A stretch of DNA of 64,000 nt from Catenulispora sp. EB89 (GTDB lineage: Bacteria; Actinomycetota; Actinomycetes; Streptomycetales; Catenulisporaceae). A program made the position numbers and the translations under genes. Of the stretch, positions 16,545-25,088 are shown piece after piece (position 1 is the first letter of the stretch; each line of letters opens with the position of its first letter). The notes beneath the pieces are model-generated. The model had not been told where the DNA came from and ran no database searches. It saw only the letters and a list, made by a program, of their open reading frames with translations. The DNA is taken from the NCBI RefSeq assembly GCF_041261445.1, contig NZ_JBGCCU010000001.1:62001-126000 (forward strand), in the 5' to 3' direction.

Positions 16545-17954
16545 TCAGGCGTTGATGGGCTCGCCGGGCCGCCGCAGGGCTGTCAAGCTGCGGAATTCCC
16601 GGGTCGCCGCGACGGTGGCGTACGGATCGAGCCGTCGGTCGAAATCGTGCAAAGCCTCGACCGCGCGGGCCGAGCGGGCCCGGCCGGACAGCTTCACGGC
16701 CTCGGTGGCGGCGGCGCACCCGGCCTCCACCTCGCCGCCCTGGACCCGGGCCGAGGCCAGGGTGAACAGGTTCAGCACCCGGCGCCGGGTCTTGTCCACG
16801 CCGAAGCCGGCCAGCGCCGCCGCGGCCTGTTCGGCCGCCTGCCGCGGCTGCTCCAGGTCGCGGTGGCAGGCCGCGGCCGTGTCGGCTATGTAGTGGTGGT
16901 CGAAGTAGGCGGACCAGACCGGGGCGTCACCGTCGCCGCGGTCCAGCTCGTCGCTGGCCCGGCCCAGCGCCTGCTCGGCCGCGCGCCGGTCGCGCATCGC
17001 GGCGTGGCCGCGGGCCTCGGCGCAGAAGTACTCGGCGCGCACGTGCGGTGACGCGGTCCCCCGCGCCCCCTCGTCGGCCGAACGCGCCAGCTGCACGGTC
17101 TCGCGCGGCGCGCCGAGCGAGTTCGCCAGATGGCTCATCGCCGACAGGATGTGCCCGCCGTGCGCCCGGTCGCCGGCGGCCTGCGAGAGTCGCAGGGCCT
17201 GGATGTAGTACCGCTGCGCCAGGCCGAGGCGGCCGGTGTCGCAGGCGAGGTAGCCGGCCAGTTCGGTGAGCGCCGCGGCGGCGCCGAACAGCTGGCGCCC
17301 GACCCGCTCGGGGTAGGTGCCGCGCAGCAGCTCGGCGACGACGCCGTCGAGGTAGCGCACCGCCAGCACCCGGACGTGGCCGCCGCCGAAGCGGTGGTCC
17401 AGCGTGCGGAACGCGTCGGTCGTGGCGCGCACGGCGGCGACGTCCGACAGGCCGACGCGCAGCGGCGCGTGTCCGTTCTTGGCCGCGGCCATGCCCCGGG
17501 CGACCACCGGGTCCTCGGCCATGATGAGCCAGTCCCGGCTCGGCCCGACCATCGCGGTGACCGCGAACGAGGCCGCGCGCAGCTGTTCGCGGCCGGCGGC
17601 GTCGGCCCGCCACAGCCCGGCCGCGACCGCGATCGCCTCCGGAGTGTCGGCGGCCAGGCCGAGCGCGAGCGAGGAACTGCCGTCCCGCTCGTCGACCATG
17701 CCGATCTCCTCGACGGTGACCGGCCGGCCGAGCTTGCGGCCCAGCGCCTCGGCGATCAACGCCGGCGTGGTGGCCCGCGGCTGCTGTCCGCGCAGCCAGC
17801 GTGCCACCGAAGTCTTGTCGTAGCGCAGGTCCAGACCGAGCTCCGCGCCCGCGAGATTGACCCGCCGGGCCAGTCCCGCGTTCGAGCAGCCGGCCTCGGC
17901 GATCAGCTCCGCGAGTCTCCGATTCGGCTCGCGCGGCCCCCGGTGCCCCTCCAT
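16545..17954 (-). CDS. HTH-TPR transcriptional regulator (NsdA-like)
   Basis: 469 aa. The N-terminal helix-turn-helix domain (LAELIAEAGCSNAGLARRVN; SVARWLRGQQPRATTPALIA) is followed by a long helical, TPR-like region (repeated A/L/R-rich helices, residues 120-460). This matches the actinomycete NsdA/sporulation-regulator group that controls antibiotic production and differentiation. ATG 17954 begins MEGHRGPREP; the longer frame upstream enters the iteron array and is rejected. Four 19-bp direct repeats lie 31 bp upstream and are candidate binding sites for this or another regulator. Confidence 0.85.
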   Translation of the reverse strand: MEGHRGPREPNRRLAELIAEAGCSNAGLARRVNLAGAELGLDLRYDKTSVARWLRGQQPRATTPALIAEALGRKLGRPVTVEEIGMVDERDGSSSLALGLAADTPEAIAVAAGLWRADAAGREQLRAASFAVTAMVGPSRDWLIMAEDPVVARGMAAAKNGHAPLRVGLSDVAAVRATTDAFRTLDHRFGGGHVRVLAVRYLDGVVAELLRGTYPERVGRQLFGAAAALTELAGYLACDTGRLGLAQRYYIQALRLSQAAGDRAHGGHILSAMSHLANSLGAPRETVQLARSADEGARGTASPHVRAEYFCAEARGHAAMRDRRAAEQALGRASDELDRGDGDAPVWSAYFDHHYIADTAAACHRDLEQPRQAAEQAAAALAGFGVDKTRRRVLNLFTLASARVQGGEVEAGCAAATEAVKLSGRARSARAVEALHDFDRRLDPYATVAATREFRSLTALRRPGEPINA

Positions 17955-17985
17955 ACCCCCGGTGATACCCGCCGGACAATCGGAC

Positions 17986-18061
17986 GAACATAGATCTTCA
18001 TGATGAATGCAGATCTTCATGATGAACACAGATCTAGAAGACGAACACTGATCTAGAAGAC
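17986..18061. repeat. Four tandem 19-bp repeats (iterons) in promoter region
   Basis: Units begin GAACA/GAATG and carry AGATCTTCATGAT (first two) or GATCTAGAAGAC (last two); a partial fifth GAATCC follows. AT-rich against the genome average. They sit in the divergent space between the HTH-TPR regulator and the primase-like gene, on the helical repeat of about two turns expected for cooperative protein binding. Confidence 0.8.
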
Positions 18062-18183
18062 GAATCCCCGTCTGGCGCAACGAATGCAGCTCAACTCGGC
18101 CAAATATCAGACCTCTTGCACATTCGGGCAATCAGGTGACATGCGACCCGTAACCAGACTCCTGTCACTCGCGTTATGGGCAC

Positions 18184-18885
18184 ATGACTGTGCTGTCACT
18201 CCCCGAGAGCGACCTCGCCGAGGCCGGTCCCGCCCCGGTGGGCGCCGATCCGCTGGGCCTGAAGGCCGCCGCACTGACCTACATCGAGGAACGGCACTGG
18301 GACATCCTCCCGGGCGCGTCGGTACTCCGCGTGGACGGCGCCTGGCGCTGCTCGTGCGGGAACAACGCGTGCACCGCCCTGGGCTCGCACCCCGCACACC
18401 GCGAGTGGAACAAGCAGATCACCGCGCAGCCCTCGCGCGTCCACGGCTGGTGGGAGGAGAACCCCGACTCGGCGATCCTGCTGCCCACCGGCCGCACCTT
18501 CGACGTCATCGACGTCCCGGAGCAGGCCGGCTGCCTGGCCCTGGCGCGACTGGAGCGCAGCGGGGCGGCGCTGGGTCCGGTCGCGGCCACGCCGACCCGG
18601 CGGCTGTACTTCTTCGTGCTCCCGGGCACGAAGAAGAAGATCCCTGAGATGCTCATGCGCGCCGGCTGGGGCCGTGCGCAGCTGGACCTGGTCTGCCACG
18701 GCGAGAAGGACTTCGTGGTGGCGCCGCCCTCGCGCATGGGGACCGGCGGACAGGTGCAGTGGGCCCGGCCGCCCGGGGAGTCGAATCGATGGCTGCCGGA
18801 GGCGGCGGAACTGATCCCGACGCTGGCCTACGCCTGCGGGCGCGAGCGGTTGGACAGGGGCCACGGGAGCGCCAGCCAGAGGTAG
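18184..18885 (+). CDS. Primase/polymerase-like (Prim-Pol family) protein
   Basis: 233 aa, in the actinobacterial family usually annotated bifunctional DNA primase/polymerase. Visible: ALTYIEERHWDILPGA N-terminal helix, a CSCGNNACTALGSHP metal-binding-like cysteine/histidine cluster near residues 57-70, WWEENPDSAILLPTGRTFDVIDVP core, and a second motif DLVCHGEKDFVVAPPS. Stand-alone here, with no helicase or plasmid genes beside it; such stand-alone copies are common in streptomycete chromosomes and may act as regulators or repair enzymes. Start ATG 18184. Confidence 0.8.
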   Translation: MTVLSLPESDLAEAGPAPVGADPLGLKAAALTYIEERHWDILPGASVLRVDGAWRCSCGNNACTALGSHPAHREWNKQITAQPSRVHGWWEENPDSAILLPTGRTFDVIDVPEQAGCLALARLERSGAALGPVAATPTRRLYFFVLPGTKKKIPEMLMRAGWGRAQLDLVCHGEKDFVVAPPSRMGTGGQVQWARPPGESNRWLPEAAELIPTLAYACGRERLDRGHGSASQR

Positions 18886-18918
18886 GAACAGAAGCGGAAA
18901 GCCAGTCCAGGCACCAAA

Positions 18919-18948
18919 AACGGCGGTCACCGATCGGTGACCGCCGTT
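18919..18948. terminator. Perfect 30-bp palindromic terminator
   Basis: 15-bp arms without loop, preceded on the + strand by AAAAA, giving a U-run for transcripts of the minus-strand gene ending at 19017. Confidence 0.8.
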
Positions 18949-19016
18949 CGCGTGTGAGCTCGCGGGTGTGCGGAAGTGTGAGCTCGCCGGCGCGCGGGCT
19001 GCTACGCGCCGGTTGC

Positions 19017-20162
19017 TTACTCCTTGGGTCGGAGCCCGGCCGCCTTCTTCCGCAGGAACACCAGCAGTCCGGCGCCGCCGAGCACCAGCACCACCGCGAC
19101 GATGGCGATCGGCATGAGCGACCCGCTCGCGCCGGTGTGCGCCAACGCTCCGGTCTGGCTCTCGTCCAGCGCCGCGGGGGCCGCGGGGGCCGCAGTCGTC
19201 ACGGCTGCTGCTGCGGCCTTGGGCTTCGCGGCGGCGGTCGAGGTGGTCGTAGTAGTCGTGCCGCCGGCCGCCGAGTTCGACGACGAGGACTGGCCCGAGG
19301 GCGTACCCGTGCCGCTGCCGGCCGCGGCCGCGCCGGGCGTCGTGCACGAGGCCGAGGCGAGGGTGATCCCGCCGTTGACCTTCGCCAGGTTCAGCGCGTT
19401 CAGCGTGACCTGCGCCTCGACCGCGGCCGAGGCCCCGGCGCTGTCGATGGTGGTGGTCGGCGCCAGCTGCACGTCGATGTCCGCCACCCCGGGGACGTCC
19501 AGCTTGACCTCGCCGGTCAGCGGGACCGGGAAGTCCTGGCCCAGCAACTGGATCGTGGCCGGCATCTTCGCCGAGGCGGTCGGCTTCTGCCCCGGCACAC
19601 AGGTCGCCTGCGCGGAGATCAGGTCCACCTTCAGGATCCCGTTGTCGGCGCTGGCCCCGGGCAGGTTCAGCAGCGGCAGGAACAGCCGGAGGTTCGCGAC
19701 CGTCGCGTAGGCCTGGGTGTAGCCGCCGGGACCGTTGATGACCCGGGCCGTCCCCGAGACCGCGTCGGCCTTGATGAGGTCCGCGTCCGGGCCGGGGAGA
19801 TGCAGGGTGTTGATCAAGTTGTCGCGCAGCCGGACCACGGAGTTGGTGAAGTTCGCCGAGTCGCCGCTCGCGTTCGGCGCGTCGGCCTCACCGAGCGACA
19901 GGTCGGCCAGCGGCAGGTCCAGGCCGTTCGGCCCGGTCAGGTGCAGCGCGCCGAGCAGGCCGTTGAGCAGCTGCACGTCGAGGTGGACCTGACCGGCGAC
20001 CGCCTTGGCGGTACCCGTCTGCGAAGACCCCGAAGAGGTCGTGGGGGACGATGCGTCGGAAGCAGCGGCGGGCAGGGCTCCGAACGCGGTCACGGCCAGA
20101 GCGGCCGCGGACACGAACAGGAGGGAGGCGCGGCGGCGACGCCCACGTGGGGAAGGCATCAT
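19017..20162 (-). CDS. LAxTG surface protein, likely class E sortase substrate
   Basis: 381 aa. Signal peptide after a basic MMPSPRGRRRR start (LLFVSAAALAVTAFGALPAAA). The body, rich in beta-type valine/threonine segments, resembles choice-of-anchor/DUF-type wall proteins. A Thr/Ala-rich linker leads to the C-terminal sorting signal LAHTG near residue 346, a hydrophobic helix (MPIAIVAVVLVLGGAGLLVF) and a basic tail. LAxTG is recognised by class E sortases in Actinobacteria; no sortase gene is in this window. ATG 20162 or 20159 both fit (AGGCGG just upstream). Confidence 0.85.
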   Translation of the reverse strand: MMPSPRGRRRRASLLFVSAAALAVTAFGALPAAASDASSPTTSSGSSQTGTAKAVAGQVHLDVQLLNGLLGALHLTGPNGLDLPLADLSLGEADAPNASGDSANFTNSVVRLRDNLINTLHLPGPDADLIKADAVSGTARVINGPGGYTQAYATVANLRLFLPLLNLPGASADNGILKVDLISAQATCVPGQKPTASAKMPATIQLLGQDFPVPLTGEVKLDVPGVADIDVQLAPTTTIDSAGASAAVEAQVTLNALNLAKVNGGITLASASCTTPGAAAAGSGTGTPSGQSSSSNSAAGGTTTTTTSTAAAKPKAAAAAVTTAAPAAPAALDESQTGALAHTGASGSLMPIAIVAVVLVLGGAGLLVFLRKKAAGLRPKE

Positions 20163-20334
20163 GCCGCCTAAGTCGGCATCCGGAGCGGATATCGAAGACA
20201 TTGTGGCGAACCCCCAAGACTCTTGGACAGCCTCGCCATTCTTGCTCACCCTGAGCGGTCTGACTATCACAAAGCGTGGATTCACCCACACAGATTATCC
20301 GAGCCCGAATTTCCCCGGTAGACCCGAACGACGG

Positions 20335-21051
20335 TCAGGCGGCACGCACAGTGACGAACACATGCCCGGCCAGATCCAGGTCCAGTTCGGCGGTCTCGCC
20401 GACGGAACCGAGCAGCACGCCGCCCGGCGAAACCGTCGCACGGACCGTCTGGCCCGGCTGCACGCCGGCCCGGCGCAGGCGCAGCATCAGCTCCGGGTCG
20501 TTCTGCAGCGGCTCGCCGAGCCGGCGGACGACCAGGTTCTGCGCCGTCGCCGAGCGCGCGCTGCGCTCCACCACGTCGCGCAGGTTGGCCACGTCTCCGT
20601 CCAGGAACGCCTCCTGCTCGCCGACGGAGTCGTCGAGCTCGGCCAGGCCCGGGATCGGGTTGCCGTACGGCGACTCGGTCGGGTGGTCCAGGATCTCCAG
20701 CAGCCGCTTCTCCACGGCCTCGCTCATCACGTGCTCCCAGCGGCAGGCCTCGACGTGGACGTCCTCCCACGCCAGCCCGATCACGTCGGTCAGCAGCCGC
20801 TCGGCCAGCCGGTGCTTGCGCATCACGCGGGTCGCCTGCTCGCGGCCGGCGTCGGTGAGCTCCAGGTGCCGGTCGCCCTCGACGGTCAGCAGTCCGTCGC
20901 GCTCCATGCGGGCCACGGTCTGGCTGACGGTCGGGCCGCTCTGCCCCAGCCGCTCGGCGATCCGCGCGCGGAGCGGGACGATGCCCTCCTCCACGAGCTC
21001 GTAGATGGTCCGCAGGTACATCTCGGTGGTGTCGATGAGGTCGCTGCTCAC
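20335..21051 (-). CDS. DtxR/IdeR-family iron-dependent regulator
   Basis: 238 aa. N-terminal winged helix (MYLRTIYELVEEG; IAERLGQSGPTVSQTVARMERDGL), metal/dimerisation domain with CRWEHVMSEAVE (Cys, Glu and His ligands near residues 103-107) and a C-terminal SH3-like domain. This is the DmdR1/IdeR type that represses siderophore and iron-uptake genes when ferrous iron is bound. GTG 21051 has a GGAG upstream. A candidate iron box lies in this window upstream of the MFS gene at 34930. Confidence 0.93.
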   Translation of the reverse strand: MSSDLIDTTEMYLRTIYELVEEGIVPLRARIAERLGQSGPTVSQTVARMERDGLLTVEGDRHLELTDAGREQATRVMRKHRLAERLLTDVIGLAWEDVHVEACRWEHVMSEAVEKRLLEILDHPTESPYGNPIPGLAELDDSVGEQEAFLDGDVANLRDVVERSARSATAQNLVVRRLGEPLQNDPELMLRLRRAGVQPGQTVRATVSPGGVLLGSVGETAELDLDLAGHVFVTVRAA

Positions 21052-21232
21052 GTTCTCCAGTCCCTTCCCGCGGGCCCACGGCCGCCGTCACATGGTGCCA
21101 AGCCGCCGGTCCTTCAAGGCCGGTCCGCACAGCGGTGCTCCATTGTTGCGCATTCCACCGACACGCAGGGGCACCTGGCGCGGTTTCAAGACACTCGGCC
21201 ACCCCCGCGCCACCGGCGCGGCCGATGGCCCG

Positions 21233-22222
21233 TCAGCCGAGCAACGCCTCCGCGCGCTCCGTCCGCAGGTGCAGCAGCACCCGGCCGTCCCGCCGCGTGG
21301 CGACCAGTCCGGCCCCGCGCAGCACCCCGAGGTGCTGCGAGACCGCCCCGGCCGTCACCCCGAGCCGTCCGGCCAGCTCCCCGGTGGTGCCCGGTTCGGC
21401 CAGCTGGACCAGCAGCTCGGCCCGGGTGCGGCCGAGCAGGGCCGACAACGCGTCCGGGGCCGGCCGCCGCGTCTCCCACACCGTCGCCACGGCCCGCGCC
21501 GGATAGTGCAGCAGACCGGAGGTGACCGGCTTGGTGTTCACGCAGATGTCCGGCCAGCCGAGCACGCTCGGAGACAGCACCAGCGCCCTGCCGTCGAGGA
21601 CTACTTCCTTACCGGTGAACGGCCACACGGCCTCGCTGATTCCCGGGCCGTGCAGCCGCAGTTCGCCGTCCGACCAGCGCACGTCGTGGTGCAGGTCGTC
21701 GAAGACCGCGGCCGCGCCGCCGTCGGCCAGCACCCGGGCCCGATAGGCGATGTCGGCCTCCAGCACCCCGAGCATCCGCGGCCAGTGCGGGGCCACGAGG
21801 ACGTCGAACACGCGCCGCAGGACGTCGGCGAGCCGGGCCAGGCCGGCCGGCGGATCGTCGTAGAACTCCCGCTGGAAGCGGTCGCTCGGCGCGCCGTTGT
21901 TGTCGAAGTAGCGCCGGACGCGCCCGGGATCGGCGGCGCGGATGGTCTCGAGTTCTTCGTCCAGCGTGGGCATGTGGACGTCCGGCGGCGGGACCAGGAC
22001 GCCGGGGCGGACGGCGCGCGAGGTGAACCCCGCGAGGATCTCCCACCCGGGGACGTCGGCCAGCAGCGGCCGGGCCCAGCGGACCCACGGCAGGTGCACG
22101 GCGTGCCTGCCGGGCTCCTGGAGGACGTCCACGGCCTGAAGCGCCTCATAGACCGGCGAGATGGCGAAACGGACGCGCGCCATCTCGGTTCCGGCGATCG
22201 GTATGCGGACCGGTCTGGCCAT
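21233..22222 (-). CDS. ArsR-like winged-helix regulator with DUF5937-type N-domain
   Basis: 329 aa. The DNA-binding winged helix is at the C-terminus (TTGELAGRLGVTAGAVSQHLGVLRGAGLV, quoted in part: AGRLGVTAGAVSQHLGVL). The first 250 residues (FAISPVYEALQAVDVL; HLPWVRWARPLLADV) match the ligand-sensing region seen in actinobacterial ArsR-like regulators. ATG 22222 has GGAGGGGG upstream. It is divergent from an MFS exporter with a perfect palindrome between them, the usual layout for an efflux pump and its repressor. Confidence 0.88.
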   Translation of the reverse strand: MARPVRIPIAGTEMARVRFAISPVYEALQAVDVLQEPGRHAVHLPWVRWARPLLADVPGWEILAGFTSRAVRPGVLVPPPDVHMPTLDEELETIRAADPGRVRRYFDNNGAPSDRFQREFYDDPPAGLARLADVLRRVFDVLVAPHWPRMLGVLEADIAYRARVLADGGAAAVFDDLHHDVRWSDGELRLHGPGISEAVWPFTGKEVVLDGRALVLSPSVLGWPDICVNTKPVTSGLLHYPARAVATVWETRRPAPDALSALLGRTRAELLVQLAEPGTTGELAGRLGVTAGAVSQHLGVLRGAGLVATRRDGRVLLHLRTERAEALLG

Positions 22223-22241
22223 CGGCACCCCCTCCCCCCGT

Positions 22242-22261
22242 GATTTAGCAAGCACTAAATC
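22242..22261. promoter_or_regulatory. Palindromic operator between ArsR-like gene and MFS gene
   Basis: GATTTAG-CAAGCA-CTAAATC, perfect 7-bp arms with a 6-base spacer, 20 bp upstream of the regulator ATG. Candidate binding site of the regulator. Confidence 0.7.
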
Positions 22262-22298
22262 GTAGCTCCGCGGCGGCCGATCTTCGAATCTTGCTCCC

Positions 22299-23591
22299 AT
22301 GACCGTTCTTTCTTTCCGTTCCGAGTCCCCCGCCCCGGTCCGCCGCCCGAAGGCGCGCCCCGACAAGCTCGGCCGCGACTGGCATCTGCTGTTCACCGCC
22401 GGCGCGATCTCGGTCCTCGGCGACGGCGCGTTCGTCGCCGCGCTGCCGTTGCTCGCCGCCGGGTACACCCGAGATCCACGGTTGATATCGGGTCTCACGG
22501 TGGCCGGGACGTTGCCCTGGCTGGTGTTCTCATTGCAGGCCGGGGCGATCGCGGACCGTTCGGAGAGCCGGCGGCTGTCGATCCAGGCGCAGGCCTGGCA
22601 GTTGCTGTGCGTACTGGCGGTCGGGGTGCTGGCCATGGACCGCAGCGCGGGATGGGGATTGGCGGCGTTGTACGTCCTCGCCTTCGGCCTGGGCATGGCC
22701 GCGGCTCTGGCGAAGAGCGCTTCGCAGCCGTTGATGACCTCCGTGGTCCCGCGCGAGCGCCTGATGTCGGCGAACGGGCAGTTGTACACGGCGCAGTCGG
22801 TGGCCAAGGATTTCGCCGGACCGGCGCTCGGCGCGGCGTTGTTCGCGCTGACCCCGACGCTGCCGTTCTGGGCCGACGCCGTCACCTTCGCGGTGTCGAT
22901 GCTGTTGATCGCGCGCCTGCCCCGGACCGGACGGCCCCGGCGGCCCCGGCAGCCCGGTGCACCCGCCGTCGAAGCGGGAGCAGCGGAAGCGGCCGCGACC
23001 GGACGCCGGTCGCTGCGCGCCGACATGAAGGAGGGCCTGACCTGGCTGGCCCACCACCGCCTGCTGCGCACCACGACCATGCTGTCGGCGGCGGCCAACT
23101 TCGGTTCCACGATGGGCGCCGCGACGCTGGTGCTCTACGTCGGGACGCACCACTACGGCGTGCTGCTGAGCATCGCGGCCGTGGGCGGCATCGTCGGCGG
23201 GCTGATCAGCCGGGCCGCGGTGGCCCGGCTCGGCGGCCGGGTGGTGGCGCGGCTGTGTTCCTCGGTGACGCCGGTCGCGGGCATCGGGATCGGGCTGTTG
23301 GGGCCGAACATGTTCGTGGTCGCCGCCCTGCTCGGGGTCGGCAGCATGAGCGCTTCGCTGTGGAACGTGGCGGTGGTCTCGCAGCGGCAGCGGCTGGTGC
23401 CGCCGCATCTGCTGGGCCGGGTGTCGAGCGCCGGGATCATGGTGGTGTGGGGGATGCAGCCGCTCGGCGCGCTGGTCGGCGGCCTGATCGCGGGGTGGTT
23501 CGGGCTGGCGGCGCCGTGGGTGGTCGGGGGCGGGCTGCGGATCGTCGCCTCGGTGCTGGCGATCCGGCCGCTGCGGGAGTGGCAGGACTGA
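22299..23591 (+). CDS. MFS transporter
   Basis: 430 aa, 10-12 hydrophobic helices, with the MFS loop motif AGAIADRSESRR after helix 2 and ALAKSASQPLMTSVVPRERL in the domain linker region, typical of the MFS_3/macrolide-efflux-like exporters. ATG 22299 has no clear Shine-Dalgarno and may be leaderless. It is divergent from the ArsR-like regulator, so substrate-induced efflux is a reasonable inference; substrate unknown. Confidence 0.9.
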   Translation: MTVLSFRSESPAPVRRPKARPDKLGRDWHLLFTAGAISVLGDGAFVAALPLLAAGYTRDPRLISGLTVAGTLPWLVFSLQAGAIADRSESRRLSIQAQAWQLLCVLAVGVLAMDRSAGWGLAALYVLAFGLGMAAALAKSASQPLMTSVVPRERLMSANGQLYTAQSVAKDFAGPALGAALFALTPTLPFWADAVTFAVSMLLIARLPRTGRPRRPRQPGAPAVEAGAAEAAATGRRSLRADMKEGLTWLAHHRLLRTTTMLSAAANFGSTMGAATLVLYVGTHHYGVLLSIAAVGGIVGGLISRAAVARLGGRVVARLCSSVTPVAGIGIGLLGPNMFVVAALLGVGSMSASLWNVAVVSQRQRLVPPHLLGRVSSAGIMVVWGMQPLGALVGGLIAGWFGLAAPWVVGGGLRIVASVLAIRPLREWQD

Positions 23592-23673
23592 TCGGCGGTT
23601 CGGGGGGCTGGCGGTCCGCTCACCGGAACCGGCTGCGGGCTATCGGCTGAAGGGGCTGACACGGCCGGTGCGC

Positions 23674-23706
23674 GCTGAAGGGGATCGGAGGGGGATCCCC
23701 TTCAGC
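23674..23706. terminator. Bidirectional hairpin terminator
   Basis: Perfect 13-bp stem (GCTGAAGGGGATC, 7-base loop, partner 23694-23706) between the convergent MFS and M48 genes. Confidence 0.75.
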
Positions 23707-23724
23707 TGCGGCACATGAGCATCT

Positions 23725-25026
23725 TCAGTAGCGGCGCATGAGCATCGCGCGGCCGACCTCCGCGACGTGCGGAGCGAGTTCCAGGTCGACGCTCAGCCAC
23801 TCGTCCTCGGAGACCGTCACCGCCGCGGCGCGCGGCGGTCTCCCCTTGAGGAGCCGGGCCCGGAGGTAGTCCGCGGGGTGTGAGGAGTCGATCTGCGTGC
23901 CCCGGAACTCCGAGACGCGCGCGGACCGGATGTACTCGTGCTCCGGGATGGTCGGGATGTAGTCCTGGAGCCCGATCCACATCTCCATGGCGTCTTCGAG
24001 GCTGGCCGCCTTGCGGACGGACGTGTGCGCGGACCGCGCGCGGGCCACATATGCCTCGACCGACATGCGCGCGCCGAACTTGCGCAGCAGCGCGAGCGCC
24101 GCCTCGGTCGACGCGGTCTGCGCGGCGATGTCGTCAGCGAGGAACTCGGCCCGCAGCGACACGTGGATCCGGAGCCAGCCGTAGAACCGCTGGAGCCCGG
24201 TCATGAGCAGATAGAAGGGGAACAGGATCACGGGCAGGAGAAGCTGCGCGAGTCCGGCCTCGCCGGGAGGCACGGGGCGTCCGTGGGTGCTCGGGTAGAA
24301 CAGCACGCGCCATTCCGGAAGGCTGCGGTGCGCACCGGCGACCAGCACGCTCTGTGTGGTATCGCCGTTGACCTGGTGGCCGAGTTCGTGGCCGAGCAGC
24401 GCCAGCCGCTCGTCGCCGTCCAGGATCTGCCACAGCGGGACGCCGAGGGTCAGGACCGGCTCGTGGCGGAGGCCGCGCCGTGCGGTGCTCGCGTTGAAGG
24501 TGCCGTCGAAGGTGACGTACTTCGGGACCGGGGCCCCGGTCGCCTCGCCGACGCGGTCCAGGATCGCGAACAGCTTCGGCGCCTTCCCGCGCTTGATCCA
24601 GCCGGTGCCGGGGCGCTCGGCGAACCGCGGCCGGACCACCCACACGACGCCGAACCCGAGCAGCGCCAGGACGTCCAGCGGCCACAGCCCGCTGAGCAGC
24701 GCCGCCACGGCGCCGCCGAGGATGACGAGGGTGAGGGTGTGGATGGCCAGTCCGAAGGACACCGCGGCCAGCCGTGCGGCGCCGCCGGGCCGCAGTTCGC
24801 CGGACTGGAGCAGACGTTCCTGGAGCGCTTCACCTCTGCGCCGGGCTGTCTCGCGTCTGCGCTGTACGTGCTTTGTCAGGGTCGCCGACTTCTGCTGTTC
24901 ATCCTTGGCGATCAGGTCGTGATCGTCCGCCATGCACCACCGTGCGAACCTGGCGTCGAACTCGCCCGACCATCCACACCGCGGACATGTGTATTCGACT
25001 GTTCGCGGCGTATCTGTCAGTGCCAC
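23725..25026 (-). CDS. M48 family zinc metallopeptidase with zinc ribbon
   Basis: 433 aa. N-terminal zinc-ribbon-like CPRCGW, a basic helical stretch (residues 45-75), two membrane helices near 85-125, then the peptidase domain with HELGHQVNGD near residue 214 and the third zinc ligand region AEFLADDIAA near 300. A further hydrophobic segment (LLLPVILFPFYLLM) lies between the two, as in membrane-bound HtpX-like proteases. Likely membrane-protein quality control. GTG start 25026. Divergent from udgX by 62 bp. Confidence 0.9.
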   Translation of the reverse strand: MALTDTPRTVEYTCPRCGWSGEFDARFARWCMADDHDLIAKDEQQKSATLTKHVQRRRETARRRGEALQERLLQSGELRPGGAARLAAVSFGLAIHTLTLVILGGAVAALLSGLWPLDVLALLGFGVVWVVRPRFAERPGTGWIKRGKAPKLFAILDRVGEATGAPVPKYVTFDGTFNASTARRGLRHEPVLTLGVPLWQILDGDERLALLGHELGHQVNGDTTQSVLVAGAHRSLPEWRVLFYPSTHGRPVPPGEAGLAQLLLPVILFPFYLLMTGLQRFYGWLRIHVSLRAEFLADDIAAQTASTEAALALLRKFGARMSVEAYVARARSAHTSVRKAASLEDAMEMWIGLQDYIPTIPEHEYIRSARVSEFRGTQIDSSHPADYLRARLLKGRPPRAAAVTVSEDEWLSVDLELAPHVAEVGRAMLMRRY

Positions 25027-25088
25027 GGCGCAATAATGGACGTCTGTTCAACCGGGCAACACCCATCGGAAATCAAGGAACGATAACG

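Noticed and set aside
17986-18061. Four short repeats considered as a CRISPR array
   Set aside because: Units are contiguous 19-mers without spacers and no cas gene is nearby.
21233-23110. Minus-strand frame extended to 625 codons over the MFS gene
   Set aside because: Only the part from ATG 22222 is the ArsR-like regulator; the rest is antisense of the MFS gene and crosses the operator.
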